Shown in pieces: positions 62,374 through 64,000 of a stretch of DNA of 64,000 nucleotides. Within the stretch, counting starts at the first letter, position 1, and every line of letters starts with the position of its first letter. The position numbers and the translations under genes were made by a program. The stretch lies in contig JAABTP010000004.1 in NCBI GenBank assembly GCA_011389815.1, positions 1 through 64,000 on the forward strand, read 5' to 3'. Origin of the DNA: Desulfobulbaceae bacterium (GTDB lineage: Bacteria; Desulfobacterota; Desulfobulbia; Desulfobulbales; Desulfobulbaceae). The notes below the pieces were generated by a model, which was not told the DNA's origin, searched no databases, and was given only the letters and a program-made list of their open reading frames with translations.

Positions 62374-64000
62374 GCGGGCACGGCGGTAATATCAGAGAAC
62401 TGACTGCTCGCCTGGGATGCCTGCCGGAAGAAATTTTGGATTTCAGTGCCAACATCAATCCCCTTGGGCCGCCTGAGCATCTCTGGAATCTGCTGGCTGG
62501 CTGTTTAGGCGATATTTTGCAGTATCCTGACCCGGATTCGACGGAACTGGTGCAGGCCATTGCAGAGCAGTATCAGCTTCCGGCAGAGCAGATTGTTCCG
62601 GGGAATGGCACTTCAGACCTGCTCTACGCAACCCTTCGTGCTGTAGGGGCGAACCCCTGTGTTCGTCCTTGTCCATCGGGCAGACACAGGGACCTGCCCC
62701 TACATGAATCCCTGGCAGAAAAAAAAATACAACGGGCCGTGATTCCGGTTCCAGCCTATATTGATTATCGTCATGCCTGCGAACGAGCCGGTCTTGAGGC
62801 TCTGCCTTTTCTTCTACCGGCAGAGGATGATTTTCAGCCGAACCTGGACCATATTTCTCCGCTGCTTCAGCCCGGTGATTTGCTGATTCTCGGTCAACCC
62901 AATAATCCGACGGGCAGGATGATCGACCGGACGGCCCTGCTGGCCCTGGCTGATCAGCACCCGGATGTCTTTTTTCTGCTGGATGAGGCCTTTGCCGGTT
63001 TTGTTGCAGGATATAGTTCGTTGGCAGGCTCTCGGGAAAACATCATCACCCTCTGCTCTTTAACTAAACTCTTTGCCGTGCCTGGTTTGCGACTGGGATT
63101 TCTGGCCGCTTCTGAAGAGTTGTGCAATGCGATACAAGAACAGCTTGCTCCGTGGTCGGTGAATGCCCTGGCCCAGGCTGCTGGCAAGGCCATGATCGGC
63201 GATACAGACTATATCCGCAAAACGCAGGAACTGATCCGGAAAAATCGTGAAACCCTCAGTAAAGATCTGGCCGGAATCCCTTTACTCCGGGTTATTCCGG
63301 GAACCGCAGATTTCCTTCTGGTTCAGTTGAAGGGCAGGCTAACAGCTGCTGAACTGGAAGATAGGCTTCTTCAAGAGGCCCGAATCGCCATTCGGCTCTG
63401 TGCCAATTATGAAGGGCTGGAAGAACAGTATTTCCGGGTGGCGGTGCGCTCGGAAGAGGAAAATAATCGCTTTGTTGCCGCATTACAGGAAATCCTGCTG
63501 CCCAGGCAGAAAAGAGGAAGTTTTTCCGTAGGGTACGGCTCCCGCATCAAAAAGACACCCTCCCTGATGCTCCTCGGCACAGGCTCGGATGTAGGTAAAA
63601 GCGTGCTGGTGGCCGGACTCTGCCGGATCCTCTTGCAGGACGGCGTGCGAGTGACCCCGTTCAAGGCCCAGAATATGTCCCTGAATTCCTATGTAACCAG
63701 AGACGGCGGTGAGATGGGTCGGGCCCAGGTGGTCCAGGCCCAGGCCTGCCGTCTTGACCCGGATGTGCGTATGAATCCGGTGCTGCTCAAGCCCTCCTCA
63801 GATGTGGGCAGCCAGATCATCGTTCTCGGAAAACCTGTAGGCAATATGCGGGTGACAGACTATGTCCGCTATAAGGAACAGGCCTGGCAGGAGGTCTGTC
63901 AAACCTATGATGCACTGGCAGCGGATTTTGACTGCATCATCCTGGAAGGGGCGGGCAGTCCGGGCGAGGTGAACCTGAAATCCCATGATATTGTGAACAT
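62370..64000 (+). CDS. Fused CobD (threonine-phosphate decarboxylase) - CobQ (cobyric acid synthase), runs off window
   Basis: One uninterrupted frame runs from ATG 62370 to the window end (543 codons). Residues 1-385 form a PLP-dependent CobD/Cob[46 protein letters not shown] and [15 protein letters not shown] with the PLP Lys. From about residue 398, [20 protein letters not shown] (the CobQ P-loop) and [21 protein letters not shown] follow. CobD makes aminopropanol phosphate and CobQ amidates the corrin ring. A REP palindrome inserts about 24 residues after residue 91. The C-terminal amidotransferase part is not visible. Confidence 0.88.
   Translation, partial: MSGHGGNIRELTARLGCLPEEILDFSANINPLGPPEHLWNLLAGCLGDILQYPDPDSTELVQAIAEQYQLPAEQIVPGNGTSDLLYATLRAVGANPCVRPCPSGRHRDLPLHESLAEKKIQRAVIPVPAYIDYRHACERAGLEALPFLLPAEDDFQPNLDHISPLLQPGDLLILGQPNNPTGRMIDRTALLALADQHPDVFFLLDEAFAGFVAGYSSLAGSRENIITLCSLTKLFAVPGLRLGFLAASEELCNAIQEQLAPWSVNALAQAAGKAMIGDTDYIRKTQELIRKNRETLSKDLAGIPLLRVIPGTADFLLVQLKGRLTAAELEDRLLQEARIAIRLCANYEGLEEQYFRVAVRSEEENNRFVAALQEILLPRQKRGSFSVGYGSRIKKTPSLMLLGTGSDVGKSVLVAGLCRILLQDGVRVTPFKAQNMSLNSYVTRDGGEMGRAQVVQAQACRLDPDVRMNPVLLKPSSDVGSQIIVLGKPVGNMRVTDYVRYKEQAWQEVCQTYDALAADFDCIILEGAGSPGEVNLKSHDIVN
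62643..62703. repeat. 61-bp REP palindrome inserted within the CobD coding part
   Basis: It starts GTAGGGGC and ends GCCCCTAC, with internal GGGCGAACCCC- and CAGACACAGGG-type complementarity. The reading frame stays open across it, adding residues like [17 protein letters not shown] between strands that are adjacent in homologues (LRAV and RAVIPVPAY). Confidence 0.8.

Overview
The window looks like a chromosomal piece of a Gram-negative, sulfate-reducer-type deltaproteobacterium (Desulfobulbales, perhaps a cable-bacterium relative). This is inferred from the housekeeping genes (cca, rlmE, yebC-ruvC, lptF, RNase G, clpS-clpA, cob genes), the mid-range GC content and the load of small palindromic repeats. 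No 16S gene is present, so the taxonomy is a judgement.

Layout. 1-3.2 kb: the edge of an IS1634-like transposase, a secreted alpha/alpha-toroid protein, a MITE-like element with a 6-bp target duplication, and a 21-nt periodic heptad-repeat locus broken by one TGA. 3.5-7.5 kb: tRNA/rRNA maturation and recombination genes (cca, rlmE, yebC, ruvC), a DUF2809 protein and tRNA-Arg(CCG). 7.8-20.5 kb: envelope and housekeeping genes (PAP2 phosphatase, flippase-like protein, LptF with a Cys-rich tail, M23 peptidase, RNase G, HolA, ClpS, ClpA, a transglutaminase-like protein). 20.7-29.8 kb: a PilZ protein, a graveyard of gene fragments and repeats, a symporter plus periplasmic binding protein pair, RecD2, and two DUF3494 ice-binding-like genes made partly by tandem duplication. 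29.9-40.3 kb: a 5'-truncated hybrid kinase, YqgE, a GH15-like protein, a frameshifted Mth938-like gene, an M48 protease followed by three AIM24-like paralogues, then cobU.

40.4-60.1 kb is an accessory island. It holds a type III-B CRISPR system (cmr1-cmr2/cas10-cmr3-cmr4-cmr5-cmr6 on the minus strand, a TIGR02584-type CARF protein, a 6-repeat array, an intact cas6 and a deleted cas6 copy), two toxin-antitoxin pairs (HicAB, MntA-HepT), an AAA/nuclease protein, a Fic protein, and two nearly identical Rpn nuclease genes, one at each end. cas1 and cas2 are absent. The island lies exactly between cobU and cobT-cobS-cobD/Q, as if it had split a cobalamin nucleotide-loop operon. CRISPR-repeat fragments, each followed by a GGGGCG-type REP hairpin and then an Rpn gene or remnant, recur three times inside it. 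This suggests the island was built by repeated duplication of one junction module.

60.3-64 kb: cobT, cobS and a fused CobD-CobQ protein that runs off the window. A 61-bp REP palindrome is inserted in frame in its CobD part.

Several genes (cmr2, hicA, the Mth938-like gene, and perhaps the ruvC start) carry single-base anomalies, some in homopolymers. Assembly error is a live alternative to real frameshifting.
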